Shown here in pieces: positions 1 through 8,877 of a DNA stretch of 64,000 nucleotides (position 1 is the stretch's first letter; each line of letters begins with the position of its first letter). The position numbers were made by a program, and so were the translations under genes. Under the pieces are notes generated by a model. It saw nothing but the letters and a program-made list of their open reading frames with translations. It had not been told where the DNA came from and did no database searches. The stretch covers positions 8,978 through 72,977 of the forward strand of contig DLMH01000025.1 of the NCBI GenBank assembly GCA_002478115.1, written 5' to 3'. This DNA comes from Candidatus Acidiferrum typicum. GTDB taxonomy: Bacteria; Acidobacteriota; Terriglobia; Acidiferrales; UBA7541.

Positions 1-918
1 TCCATTCGCGCCGTGCACATAGGAACGTATATCCTCGCCGGCCAGATTCGTGCGAATACCAAACTGCTGCTGCGCGCCGAAGAACCCGCCGAGATCCACA
101 CCGGCGTAGACGGTCCCGCGTTGGTCGGTAGCCAGGTTCAGCGTGCGAACACCCGCGGGGCGCTTGGTCACGTAGTTGACCAACCCCCCGCCTGAAGCCA
201 CGCCCACTTCGTCTGAATCCACGCCATGCAGGAATTCGACCGCATCCTTGTTTTCCAGGGCGATGAGCTGTTCCCCGGCTGTCGACAATCCATTGATTTT
301 AATCCCCGAAGCCAGATCGAGCGGAAATCCGCGAATTTCAAAATCCTGATACCAGCCCACCGGAGCATAGTCTTCTCCGACCGACGCGTCATTTTTCGCC
401 ACGTCGGAAAGCAAGCGCGCCTGTTGATCATCCAGGAGGCTCCGCGTCACGACCAGTCCGGAAATGGGCAACTCCTGCAGCGGCTGGCTGCTTAGGTTTC
501 CGATAGCCATGGCGGTTGGTTTGTAGTCGTCCGCCACTTCGCCGTTCACGATGACGACTTTCCGCGCGGATTCCACCACCAGCCTGACCGGCAAGTTGTA
601 GGTAGCTCCGATGGAGACGCCGATCTTATTTGCGTGGAATACCTGGAAGCCCGCGGCGGACACTTCCACGGCATAAGAACCCGGAGGCAGATTCTGCAAT
701 TGAAACTCACCGGACGAACCAGATGCGGCAGTCCACGTTTGGCCCGTTGCCTCGTTCGTCGCTTTTGCTTCCGCGTTGGCGACCACACCCCCAGACGCAT
801 CCGTAACCACCCCGGAAATCGTGCCCCGCGAAGTTTGGGCCCGGGCAAGCCGGCTCTGCGGCAGAGCAACAGCCAGCGAGACCACGAATGCCACGATGAC
901 AATCCAGCGAAAACTCAT
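1..918 (-). CDS. TonB-dependent siderophore-type outer membrane receptor, 3' end outside the window
   Basis: The gene starts at 918 and reads leftward off the window edge, so only about 306 N-terminal residues are seen. Residues 1-28 form a signal peptide (hydrophobic VIVAFVVSLAVAL, then ARAQ). Residues about 30-110 look like a carboxypeptidase-regulatory-like beta-sandwich (GTISGVVTDASGG, then FQLQNLPPGSYAVEVSAAGF). A TonB plug domain follows, with EIRGFPLD and the GGLVNYVTKRPAG stretch typical of ferric-siderophore receptors. The family imports ferric siderophores or similar ligands across the outer membrane using TonB and ExbBD. The beta-barrel is not visible, so the ligand cannot be judged. 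The next gene is divergent, leaving about 180 bases for both promoters. Confidence 0.85.
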   Translation of the reverse strand, partial: MSFRWIVIVAFVVSLAVALPQSRLARAQTSRGTISGVVTDASGGVVANAEAKATNEATGQTWTAASGSSGEFQLQNLPPGSYAVEVSAAGFQVFHANKIGVSIGATYNLPVRLVVESARKVVIVNGEVADDYKPTAMAIGNLSSQPLQELPISGLVVTRSLLDDQQARLLSDVAKNDASVGEDYAPVGWYQDFEIRGFPLDLASGIKINGLSTAGEQLIALENKDAVEFLHGVDSDEVGVASGGGLVNYVTKRPAGVRTLNLATDQRGTVYAGVDLGGFFGAQQQFGIRTNLAGEDIRSYVHGANG

Positions 919-1098
919 AACCTAATTCTCCCTAAAATCAAAGAAAAGGACTACTACTCCTATTCACTCCAATGGGGTGAGATAAATCAGCATACGGCTC
1001 TGCAGGGGCAGCAAATCCCTACTTTAAAAAAGTAAGGTTCTGCACTAGAATCCGCAAGGGTCGCAGGACCCCGCCCACCACCCCGAGGAGCACAGGCC

Positions 1099-2475
1099 AT
1101 GGCCATTGCCACCATCAATCCGGCGACCGGCGAAGTCATCAAGAAATTCGACGCGCTCACCGACGCCCAGGTCGACGACAAAATCACCAAAGCCGCCGCC
1201 GCATTTCATAGCTTTCGCAAAACTCCTTTCGCCGATCGTGCCCGCTGGATGACCAAAGCCGCGGAAATCCTGGAATCCGAAAAAGAAGCCATCGGCCGCC
1301 TTATGACCCTCGAAATGGGCAAGACCCTCCCTTCCGCAATTGCCGAAGCGGAAAAATGCGCTGCCACGTGCCGCTACTACGCCGAAAATGCCGCGCGTTT
1401 TGTTGCCGATGAGCCCATCGCCACCTCCGCCGCAAAAAGCTTCATCCGTTACCAGCCCATCGGCATCGTCCTCGCCGTCATGCCCTGGAACTTTCCGTTC
1501 TGGCAGGTGTTCCGCTTCGTGGCGCCGGGCTTGATGGCCGGAAATGTCGGCCTGCTGAAGCACGCGTCCAACGTTCCACAGTGCGCTCTGAAGATCGAGG
1601 AGATCGTCCGCCGCGCCAGTTTCCCCAAAGGTGTCTTCCAAGCCCTTTTGATCGGCGCTTCCCAGGTGGACCGCATCCTCAATGATCCGCGTGTCGCCGC
1701 GGCCACGCTCACGGGCAGCGAGCAGGCGGGCATCCAGGTGGGCATTTCCGCGGCCAAGCGCATCAAGAAAGTTGTTCTGGAACTCGGCGGCAGCGATCCC
1801 TTTATCGTCATGCCTTCTGCCAACATCCAAGAAGCCGCCGTCACCGCCGTCAAAGCTCGTGTCATGAATAATGGCCAGTCCTGCATCGCCGCCAAGCGCT
1901 TCATTGTTCATGAGAAAATCGCCGATCAATTCGAGAAGGAATTTGTCAGCCGCATGCAGTCGCTCAAGCTCGGCGATCCCTTCGATCCCAAAACGGATGT
2001 CGGCCCGCTCGCCACTCCCGATGCCGTCAAGGATCTCGACGCCGACGTGCAGAAATCCATTCATGCGGGCGCAAAGCTCCTCACCGGAGGCAAGCCCATT
2101 GCCGGCGCCGGCAATTTCTATCCGCCTACGGTTCTTGCCAACATTCCCAAGGATTCCCCGGCCTATCGCGAAGAACTGTTTGGCCCCGTCGCCTGCGTCT
2201 TTCGCGTGAAATCGATTGACGCAGCCGTCGCCGTTGCCAACGACGTCCGCTTTGGCCTCGGCGCCAGCGCGTGGACCAACGATCCCGCCGAACGCGAGAT
2301 TTTCATCAATGAGCTTGAAGCGGGTATGGTCTTCATCAACCAGATGGTGGTCTCCGATCCCCGCGTTCCCTTCGGCGGCGTCAAAGCCTCCGGCCATGGT
2401 CGCGAGCTTGGCCCTTACGGCATCCGCGAATTCACCAACATCAAGACGGTCTGGATTCGCGAGCCCGCGAAGTAA
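1099..2475 (+). CDS. NAD(P)-dependent aldehyde dehydrogenase (succinate-semialdehyde dehydrogenase type)
   Basis: A 458-residue aldehyde dehydrogenase of normal family length. It begins MAIATINPATGEVIKKF, the usual start of the GabD/Sad-like branch. The general-base Glu is E228 in LELGGSDPF and the nucleophile is C262 in NNGQSCIAAKRF. The PWNFPFW segment and the final FGGVKASGHGRELG also fit. The family oxidises aldehydes, probably succinate semialdehyde, to acids in the cytoplasm. It lies ahead of an acetyl-CoA synthetase on the same strand, but 255 bases apart, so co-transcription is uncertain. The exact substrate cannot be read from sequence. Confidence 0.9.
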   Translation: MAIATINPATGEVIKKFDALTDAQVDDKITKAAAAFHSFRKTPFADRARWMTKAAEILESEKEAIGRLMTLEMGKTLPSAIAEAEKCAATCRYYAENAARFVADEPIATSAAKSFIRYQPIGIVLAVMPWNFPFWQVFRFVAPGLMAGNVGLLKHASNVPQCALKIEEIVRRASFPKGVFQALLIGASQVDRILNDPRVAAATLTGSEQAGIQVGISAAKRIKKVVLELGGSDPFIVMPSANIQEAAVTAVKARVMNNGQSCIAAKRFIVHEKIADQFEKEFVSRMQSLKLGDPFDPKTDVGPLATPDAVKDLDADVQKSIHAGAKLLTGGKPIAGAGNFYPPTVLANIPKDSPAYREELFGPVACVFRVKSIDAAVAVANDVRFGLGASAWTNDPAEREIFINELEAGMVFINQMVVSDPRVPFGGVKASGHGRELGPYGIREFTNIKTVWIREPAK

Positions 2476-2730
2476 CTCTCCCCGTTCGCAATGCCCCGGC
2501 ACGCTGATCCGGGATGAGGTCGAGCCTCAGAAGTAGGCCGCGGTTCCACCCTGCCCCGCTCCGTCCCGATTGACGAGCGAACGGGCGAAGGAGCATTATT
2601 TGGCCTCGGGCTTTTTCGAGGCGACGCCCGGTCGCGGCGCTTCCACGCCCTCCTGCATTGCGACGCTCCTCGCGTGCAGCCTCCGGCGCAATGTTGTCTT
2701 GCAGTCTTCATTTTCAAGGGAGTGAGTCTC

Positions 2731-4860
2731 GTGCCAAAGACCCTCGCGAAGAAGCACACCGAAGGTAAACCCCGCTCCAAGAAGCACGGCCTGACCGAAG
2801 CGCAGATCGCCGTCCATTGGAAGGAAGAAGCCTACATCCGGCCTCCCGCACGCTTCATCGCTCAGGCCAATCTCAACGACAACTACGCCCTGGAGCGCTT
2901 CAGCGAGAAGAATTTCCCCGAATGCTTCCGCGAATACGCCGAACTCCTCCACTGGGATCAGTATTGGCACACCACGCTGGACACCAACCATCCGCCCTTC
3001 TGGAAATGGTTTGTCGGCGGCCGCTTGAACGTCGCTTACAACTGCGTGGATCGCCATCTCGCCAAGTACAAAAACAAAGCCGCGCTGATCTTCGTGCCGG
3101 AGCCCGAAGAAGAAAACCACATCGTCATCACCTACCAGGAGCTCTATCGCCGCGTCAACGAAGTTGCCGCCGTACTGCAAGGCTTTGCCGGTCTCCAGAA
3201 GGGCGATCGCGTCACCATCCACATGCCCATGATTCCGGAGCTGCCCATCACCATGCTGGCCTGCGCTCGCCTTGGCATCATTCATTCTGTCGTCTTCGGC
3301 GGCTTCTCCGGCGAAGCCTGCGGCCTGCGCGCCGCCGATTCCGGAAGCCGCGTCCTGATTTACGTCGATGGCTACCACCGCAACGGCCGTTGGGTAGATC
3401 ACAAAGTCAGCGCCGATATCGCCGTCGAAACCGCCAAGAAAGAAGGCCAGGTCATTGACAAGGTCCTCGTCTGGAAGCGCTATCACCACAAGTACACTTC
3501 CGACGCGCCCATGATTATGGAGCGCGACTTCTTCATTGACGACATCCTGAAGGATTACCGCAACGCCGTCGTTCCCCCCGTTTCCATGGAAGCCGAAGAC
3601 CCGCTCTTCCTCATGTACACCAGCGGCACCACCGGCAAACCCAAGGGCTGCCAGCACCGCACCGGCGGTTACCTCGCCTACGTCACCGGCACCGCCAAGT
3701 ATTACCAGGACATTCATCCCGAAGATGTCTACTGGTGCATGGCCGATATCGGCTGGATCACCGGCCATTCCTACATCGTCTATGGCCCCCTCGCTCTTGC
3801 TGCCACCTGCGTCATCTATGAAGGTGTGCCGCAATTCCCCGACGCCGGGCGTCCCTGGCGCATCGCCGAACGCCTTGATGTGAACATCTTCCATACCTCG
3901 CCTACCGCCATTCGCATGCTTCGCAAAGCGGGCGCCGAGGAGCCCAAGAAACACAACTACCGCTTCAAGCACATGACCACCGTCGGCGAGCCCATCGAAC
4001 CGGAAGTCTGGCGCTGGTATCACGAAGTGGTGGGCAAGAGCGAAGCCGTCATCGTGGATACCTGGTGGCAGACGGAAACCGGCGGTTTCCTCTGTACCAC
4101 CAAACCCGCGCTTGACCCTATGAAGCCCGGAAGCGCGGGTCCTGCCTGCCTCGGCATCTATCCGATCATCTGGGATGAAGAAGGCAAGGAAGTCGCTTCC
4201 GCGGACCATGCTGCGGGCAACATCTGCATTCGTAATCCCTGGCCCGGCATCATGCAGACCATCTGGGGCGATCCGCACCGCTTCGTCGAGCAGTACTACA
4301 AGAAATACAACAAGAATGCGCAGAGCAAGGATTGGCGCGATTGGCCGTATTACGCCGCCGACGCCGCCGTCTTACCTCCCGACGGCTACTACCGCATTCT
4401 CGGCCGCGTGGACGACGTCATCAATGTCGCCGGCCACCGCCTCGGCACGAAGGAACTCGAATCCGCCTGCCTTACCATCCAGGAAATCGCGGAAGCCGCT
4501 GTCGTTCCGGTTGTGGACGAGGTGAAGGGCCGCGCCCCCGAGATCTACATCTCGCTCAAGCCCGGCGTTCTTCCTAAAAAGCAGATCATTGAGAAGGTTA
4601 CCTCCACCATCGAAACCATGATTGGCAAAATCGCGCGGCCCAAGCGCATCCACATCGTCCCGGATATGCCCAAGACGCGCTCCGGCAAAATTATGCGCCG
4701 CGTCCTTGCCGCCATCTCCAATCACATGGATACCGGGGACATCACCACGCTTGCCAATCCGGACATCGTCGAGCAGGTTCGCCAGATCGTCCAGGGCCGC
4801 GAAATCATGCCGCTTAACGAAGGCCCCGAGGATATCAAGCTTTTTGGCGACGAGCGCTGA
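2731..4860 (+). CDS. acs: Acetyl-CoA synthetase family AMP-forming ligase
   Basis: A 709-residue acyl-adenylate-forming enzyme. The core motif MYTSGTTGKPKG starts near residue 295, the TWWQTETGG segment follows, then GRVDDVINVAGHRLG, and the C-terminal TRSGKIMRR holds the catalytic lysine (about K653) that is acetylated in known Acs enzymes. An ACAS-type N-terminal domain is present (HWDQYWHTTL, FVGGRLNVAYNCVDRH). It converts acetate, ATP and CoA to acetyl-CoA, AMP and PPi. The GTG at 2731 was chosen because AAGGGA lies 9 bases upstream; an upstream in-frame GTG at 2674 has no such site. Propionate or another short acid is also possible as substrate. Confidence 0.9.
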   Translation: MPKTLAKKHTEGKPRSKKHGLTEAQIAVHWKEEAYIRPPARFIAQANLNDNYALERFSEKNFPECFREYAELLHWDQYWHTTLDTNHPPFWKWFVGGRLNVAYNCVDRHLAKYKNKAALIFVPEPEEENHIVITYQELYRRVNEVAAVLQGFAGLQKGDRVTIHMPMIPELPITMLACARLGIIHSVVFGGFSGEACGLRAADSGSRVLIYVDGYHRNGRWVDHKVSADIAVETAKKEGQVIDKVLVWKRYHHKYTSDAPMIMERDFFIDDILKDYRNAVVPPVSMEAEDPLFLMYTSGTTGKPKGCQHRTGGYLAYVTGTAKYYQDIHPEDVYWCMADIGWITGHSYIVYGPLALAATCVIYEGVPQFPDAGRPWRIAERLDVNIFHTSPTAIRMLRKAGAEEPKKHNYRFKHMTTVGEPIEPEVWRWYHEVVGKSEAVIVDTWWQTETGGFLCTTKPALDPMKPGSAGPACLGIYPIIWDEEGKEVASADHAAGNICIRNPWPGIMQTIWGDPHRFVEQYYKKYNKNAQSKDWRDWPYYAADAAVLPPDGYYRILGRVDDVINVAGHRLGTKELESACLTIQEIAEAAVVPVVDEVKGRAPEIYISLKPGVLPKKQIIEKVTSTIETMIGKIARPKRIHIVPDMPKTRSGKIMRRVLAAISNHMDTGDITTLANPDIVEQVRQIVQGREIMPLNEGPEDIKLFGDER

Positions 4861-4977
4861 CGCACCGCGACGTGCAGGGTCGCGCGTCTCTCTGGGCCGT
4901 CCCGGTGCGGAGGCCCTCATCTCCATCGCATGCCTTTTGTGCGATGAATCCCTCTTGAACTTGGGTTTCCCGCCGAT

Positions 4978-5037
4978 TTGGAGTGCGGCGGCTCGCCGCC
5001 GCTTTTACAGCTGCATGCCCCGTTGACAAACCATTAC
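4978..5037. repeat. Dispersed repeat with a GCGGCGG...CCGCCGC hairpin (copy 1)
   Basis: About 60 bases here recur almost unchanged at 24470-24527, including the GCGGCGGCTCGCCGCCGC hairpin and the flank TTTTACAGCTGC; a shorter inverted copy is at 52968-52998. It occupies the gap 4861-5185 between acs and the DUF2934 gene. Nothing else was recognised in that 325-base gap. It behaves like a REP-type element. Confidence 0.75.
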
Positions 5038-5185
5038 TCTTGGTTACGCGCCGCCCACCTACAACGTGGGCCTTGAATTCCGGACCCTATCAAGAACAGC
5101 ACGTTTTTCCACAGTCCCGCATTCACCTGTGGCCAACCGCTTTTCTGCACGCTAAAATGAATTCCGCAGTTGAAAGGAGCACAGT

Positions 5186-5410
5186 ATGGCCAGGACGAGG
5201 GTCATTGCCTCGCCGCAGAAAAAGCAGTCTGTCGTTGCCAAGATCAAGCCCACGCAGGATGAAATCGCTCTGCGCGCTTATCACATTTATCTGGAGCGCA
5301 GCTGCACACCTGGAAACGCCTTCGACGATTGGGTTCGCGCGGAACGTGAGCTCATCGAGAATCACGGGAAACCGCGCCGCAAGCCGGCTCCCAAGTCCGC
5401 CACAGCGTAG
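5186..5410 (+). CDS. DUF2934 family small protein
   Basis: A 74-residue basic protein. The central IALRAYHIYLERSCTPGNAFDDWVRAEREL matches the DUF2934 pattern (an IRxRAYxIYxxRG...DDWxxAExEL type helix pair), a family common in Acidobacteria and some Proteobacteria with no known role. Lys/Arg-rich tails flank it. GAAAGGAG lies upstream of the ATG. It stands alone between intergenic repeats. Confidence 0.8.
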   Translation: MARTRVIASPQKKQSVVAKIKPTQDEIALRAYHIYLERSCTPGNAFDDWVRAERELIENHGKPRRKPAPKSATA

Positions 5411-5564
5411 CCGCGGCTCTCATTTAGGTCCCTCCTGACCCTCGCTTCCCCAGAGGTCATTTCTTTGTGTGCCCGCGTTCCTCTCAGTTCACTTCAGCAG
5501 ATGCGCCGTTTGCTCTCCACGTAAACACCTGACATGGAGACAGACTTGGTTTAATCTTCTCATC

Positions 5565-5708
5565 ATGAAGAAGAAGCCCGAATTCGGCTCCTTCCTGTTT
5601 CAACTGCTCCAAGCCGCACGCAGAGCTGCCTTTACGATATGGGTCATTCTGTTGGCCCTCGCGTTGATCTCTTGGATTCTGCGGGGCGCGCTGCGCCGGC
5701 TCTTTTAG
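5565..5708 (+). CDS. Possible 47-residue membrane protein
   Basis: A short frame from ATG 5565. It has a charged N-terminus (MKKKPEFGS), one strongly hydrophobic segment (FTIWVILLALALISWIL) and a basic C-terminus (RGALRRLF), a layout consistent with a single-span inner membrane peptide. No clear ribosome-binding site precedes it and no family is recognised, so it may be spurious. Confidence 0.35.
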   Translation: MKKKPEFGSFLFQLLQAARRAAFTIWVILLALALISWILRGALRRLF

Positions 5709-5812
5709 ACCGTGAGCCTTGGAACCCCGCGCCTCCCCTCTCAGGCCTCTCTGCTCCCTTGCCCCCCTCCCTCCTTTTTGCGCTACACTTTTAGTCCCGT
5801 CCTCCGCAGACC

Positions 5813-6397
5813 ATGAACGGTCTTGAGCACTTCCTGTGTTCCTCCTCGCTCTGGCGCTATCTCACCCAGCGGCAGTTGCTTCCCTGGGTCCTGTCCGGCG
5901 TGCGCCTCGGTGATCACGTCCTCGAAATTGGCGCCGGCTACGGCCCTGCCACGCCGCAACTCCGCAAAGCCGTCCCGCGTGTCACTTCTCTCGAATACGA
6001 CGCCAAATCCGCCCGGCACCTGAAAGCGCAACACAATGGTGGACCCGGCGGCGCCCTTCGCGGTGATGCCGCCCAGCTCCCCTTCGCCTCCCAGAGCTTT
6101 TCCTCCGCCATCGCCATTCTCGTCCTGCATCATCTCCGCTCGCGCGAAGTGCAGGACCGCATGTTTGCGGAGGTTTACCGCGTGCTTCGTCCCGGCGGCA
6201 TCTTTCTTGCCTACGAGATTAACGACAGTTGGGTGCATCGCCTCGGCCACATCCGCAGCACCTTCACCCCGGTTTCCGCCGGCTCCGCTTTCGCCCGGCT
6301 CACCCGCGCGGGCTTCTCGCGCATTTCCGTGGATTTCCGCCGTGGTGCCTTCCGCCTCGGCGCCATCCGCGAAAAAGATTCCTCCACCACCGACTAG
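5813..6397 (+). CDS. Class I SAM-dependent methyltransferase
   Basis: A 194-residue protein with the Rossmann methyltransferase pattern: motif I LEIGAGYGPATPQL near residues 42-55, an acidic residue at the end of strand 2 (SLEYD), motif II region GDAAQLPFASQSF, then VLHHLRSREVQDRMFAEVYRVLRPGG. This is the UbiE/Methyltransf_11 type that methylates small molecules in the cytoplasm. Substrate and pathway are not indicated by the neighbours. The product is short, with a reduced C-terminal region. Confidence 0.85.
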   Translation: MNGLEHFLCSSSLWRYLTQRQLLPWVLSGVRLGDHVLEIGAGYGPATPQLRKAVPRVTSLEYDAKSARHLKAQHNGGPGGALRGDAAQLPFASQSFSSAIAILVLHHLRSREVQDRMFAEVYRVLRPGGIFLAYEINDSWVHRLGHIRSTFTPVSAGSAFARLTRAGFSRISVDFRRGAFRLGAIREKDSSTTD

Positions 6398-6438
6398 CCG
6401 ACTCATCCCCAAGGCGTTGGCGTTGGGGTGTTGCTTTT

Positions 6439-6551
6439 GTGGCACAGTCACTCCTGACTGTGCTCTTGGGTTTGCCTTTGTAGGTGCCGGGCTTCAGCCC
6501 GGCCGTTTTCCTACTCTCGTGTAGGGACCGCCGTCTGCGGCGGTCCGCAAC
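6439..6551. repeat. Cluster of three short hairpin repeats
   Basis: Three different hairpins lie in tandem: GCACAGTC...GACTGTGC (6442-6464), GCCGGGCTTCAGCCCGGC (6486-6503), and GGACCGCCGTCTGCGGCGGTCC (6525-6546). Related copies occur elsewhere in the window (15171, 8733, 34465). The rest of the gap 6398-6764 holds a pyrimidine-rich stretch with repeated AACTC(C/T)GTGT units at about 6700-6740, related to 17600-17660. No gene is seen in it. Confidence 0.7.
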
Positions 6552-6764
6552 GTGTACGCTCTTTAGCAATAAACGATTCGGCGTCTCTAGAACTGCGAGA
6601 GTCGAGCACTGCCCGACCCCATCTCACCAAATCGTAAAGAAAACCGTCTTTCTGAACGGAGTCTGCGGAGCGAGGAATCCCTCTTCCTCTTTTCTTCTCT
6701 CTTCTCTGCGAACTCCGTGTCCTCTGCGAACTCTGTGTTAATGCTTTTGCGTTCTTCCCGCTTC

Positions 6765-7910
6765 TCACCGGCTCGTCAGCGCCGCTCCCAGCTCGCTTCG
6801 CGTCTGGATCACCCGCAAAATCGCCTCCCGCGTCACCATCCCCACAATGTGCGCGCCTTCTTCCAGTTGTGTTACCACCGGCATCTGATTCACGTCCGCG
6901 GCGATCAGCCGCTCCAGCAATCTCTGCAGCGGCTCGTCTGGCGCGGCCCATAAAATCTTTTCCCGCGGCACCATCACCGCCTGCACTGAATTCATGTTCC
7001 AGTCTTCACGCGGAATGTTGCTCAGCGCGCCCACATTCATCAACCCCACCAGCCGGTCATCCATGGTCACCAGGTGCACGCGCCGCCCCGTTCGCAACAC
7101 CTCCCCGCTGTACTCTTCCAGGCTCATATTCGCCGGAATGATCGGCACCTCCTGGTTCATCACATCGGAAGCGCACAGTCCCGCCAGCATCTCCTGAATC
7201 GTCACCTGCGCCACGCTCGCCTGTGCCGCGTTCAGCAGAAACCACCCAAGGAATCCCGTCCACAAAGCCGTCACCCAATCGCTGCGCAGCGCGCTCCACA
7301 CCCCGAGGGAGATCAACCCAAAGGCAATCAGCTTCCCGCTGGCGCCCGCCACGCGCGTTGCCCGCGCAAAATCCTTCGTCGCACCCCACACCATCGCCCG
7401 GAACACCCGACCTCCATCCAGCGGAAAACCTGGCAGCAGATTGAAGAGCGCCAGCATTCCGTTGGTCAGCGCGAGTTGGCTGGCCACGGCCCCCAGCATC
7501 TCGCTGTCTGGAAACAGCAGCGTCACGCCATAAAACACGCCTGCAAGAAACCCGCTCGCCAGCGGCCCGGCCACGGCAATGTTGAATTCCTGAATGGCCT
7601 GGGAAGGGTCCCGCGCAATCCGCGCCAGCCCTCCAAAAAGAAATAACGTAATCGAGAGCACTTTAATCTTGTAGTGCTGTGCTACCACGCTGTGCGCCAG
7701 TTCGTGAAATACCACCGAACTGAAAAACAAAATGCTGGTCACTACCCCCAGAGTCCAGTGTTGCGGGCCTGTCCAATGCGGGTGCTGCTGCGCAAAGAAA
7801 CTGGATTGCGAAAATGTGATCAGCCCAAAGACAAGGATCCAACTGAGATCCAAATAAATGGGTATACCCAAGATTCGGCCAATCCGAATGCCCTGCGATT
7901 GAAACATCAA
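6765..7910 (-). CDS. Site-2 protease family (M50) intramembrane metalloprotease with CBS pair
   Basis: A 381-residue membrane protein. The zinc motif HELAH is at residues 69-73, and the second metal-ligand motif LLPGFPLDGGR (Asp about 165) lies in a later transmembrane helix. A C-terminal half (about 245-375) forms two CBS repeats (VMNQEVPIIP..., VMVPREKILWA...). This is the SpoIVFB-like S2P branch that cuts substrates within the membrane; the CBS pair probably senses adenosine nucleotides. Two ATG codons stand at the start and either could be used. It is transcribed against its neighbours, with repeats on its 3' side. Confidence 0.92.
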   Translation of the reverse strand: MMFQSQGIRIGRILGIPIYLDLSWILVFGLITFSQSSFFAQQHPHWTGPQHWTLGVVTSILFFSSVVFHELAHSVVAQHYKIKVLSITLFLFGGLARIARDPSQAIQEFNIAVAGPLASGFLAGVFYGVTLLFPDSEMLGAVASQLALTNGMLALFNLLPGFPLDGGRVFRAMVWGATKDFARATRVAGASGKLIAFGLISLGVWSALRSDWVTALWTGFLGWFLLNAAQASVAQVTIQEMLAGLCASDVMNQEVPIIPANMSLEEYSGEVLRTGRRVHLVTMDDRLVGLMNVGALSNIPREDWNMNSVQAVMVPREKILWAAPDEPLQRLLERLIAADVNQMPVVTQLEEGAHIVGMVTREAILRVIQTRSELGAALTSR

Positions 7911-8132
7911 CGTGAGCCTCGCCTTTTCTCTGAACCCTAGACTACCCCCGAACCGTCAGGACGCAAAACCCCAACCGGTATGCGCTCCCCAAAGCGCGTC
8001 CCGCAAAACACGCCGTGTCTCCCAAGCCACGAATTGCCCGCCCTCCCCATATCATAACTCCTTATGCATCAGATAGTTACGAACGGCCTCCCGTGTGCCA
8101 CCTTCTTTTGCGAACGCACCAAGGACGCACAA

Positions 8133-8330
8133 ATGGACACCTTATTCAGTTTCGCAACAGTCCTCACCGCAACAATCCTGGCGCTGTTTGCCGCTCTTGG
8201 CCTGCACTGGCTCCTGCTCCGCGCCGCCTTTCTTCTGATGCAGCCCGCCACCGCCAACCGCCGCGTCGCTCAGCCCGCCATCGAGCACGCCACGCGCCTG
8301 GTCGCCCACGCCTATGGCCAGCGCCGCTGA
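8133..8330 (+). CDS. Small single-span membrane protein, unknown
   Basis: A 65-residue product beginning MDTLFSFATVLTATILALFAALGLHWLLLRAAF written here only in outline: a hydrophobic helix at residues 8-30 followed by a polar tail. The start is supported by AAGGA seven bases upstream; an earlier in-frame ATG at 8064 lacks a site. A second tiny membrane gene with its own AAAGGAG follows 26 bases later, so the two look like an operon. No family is recognised. Confidence 0.55.
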   Translation: MDTLFSFATVLTATILALFAALGLHWLLLRAAFLLMQPATANRRVAQPAIEHATRLVAHAYGQRR

Positions 8331-8356
8331 TTCGCCATGCGGAAAGGAGCAGCACC

Positions 8357-8500
8357 ATGTTCGCATTGCAGCTCTTCTTGATAATTGCCGGCCTCGGCCT
8401 CTTCGGCACTGCCGGAGTTTTAGTGGCCTACGATGTCTACATGGCTACGCGCCTGCGCTGCCTGCTCCAACGAACCGGGCATGCGCTCCTGAAGTCCTAA
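8357..8500 (+). CDS. Small single-span membrane protein, unknown
   Basis: A 47-residue product with a hydrophobic N-terminal helix (LQLFLIIAGLGLFGTAGVLVAYDV) and a basic tail (ATRLRCLLQRTGHALLKS). GGAAAGGAGC lies just upstream of the ATG, a strong ribosome site for this window. It follows the other small membrane gene and probably shares its transcript. Function unknown. The gap 8501-8877 after it holds a two-hairpin repeat and no convincing gene. Confidence 0.55.
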   Translation: MFALQLFLIIAGLGLFGTAGVLVAYDVYMATRLRCLLQRTGHALLKS

Positions 8501-8726
8501 GAGATCGGGGAAACGGTGAGAGCCGCTTCCCACGATCACCGGCCAAAACCCCTGCGGGTGGCTCGAATCGCGTCGCTGGAGGAATCGCCATGAGCAGAAA
8601 GCCAAGCACCGCCGCGCTTGATTCTTTCGGCCACAGGCTGTTCCCAATTCGGCGCCGCGCACCGCGCCACTCAGCCGGTGAAAGCATCAGCATTTCGTCT
8701 GACCACGCTGATGAGAGAGTTCTTCT

Positions 8727-8795
8727 CTTTAGGAGGCCGGGGCTTCAGCCCCGGCGCAAAACCACCAAAACCAATTGGGCTTTAGCCCCTGAAGA
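8727..8795. repeat. Two-hairpin dispersed element (copy 1)
   Basis: A bipartite element: GGGGCTTCAGCCCC at 8739-8752, about 20 A/C-rich bases, then GGGCTTTAGCCCC near 8777-8789 and GAAGA. The same order and spacing recur at 34455-34525, so this is a defined mobile or REP-like unit rather than a chance terminator. Confidence 0.7.
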
Positions 8796-8877
8796 CACTC
8801 TTTTCCTTCTTTCTCAGCAAAAATCAAAGGAATGACAAATCCCTCAAGCCCAAATCGCAATCGCCAAGGAGGAAGCC

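Noticed and set aside
1045..2502. Long minus-strand open frame opposite the aldehyde dehydrogenase
   Set aside because: It is the antisense of a well-conserved enzyme with high third-position GC; the translation is Gly/Asp-rich with no motif or ribosome site.
2596..4278. 560-codon minus-strand open frame opposite acetyl-CoA synthetase
   Set aside because: Antisense shadow caused by codon bias; no recognisable domain, and the opposite strand encodes a complete enzyme.
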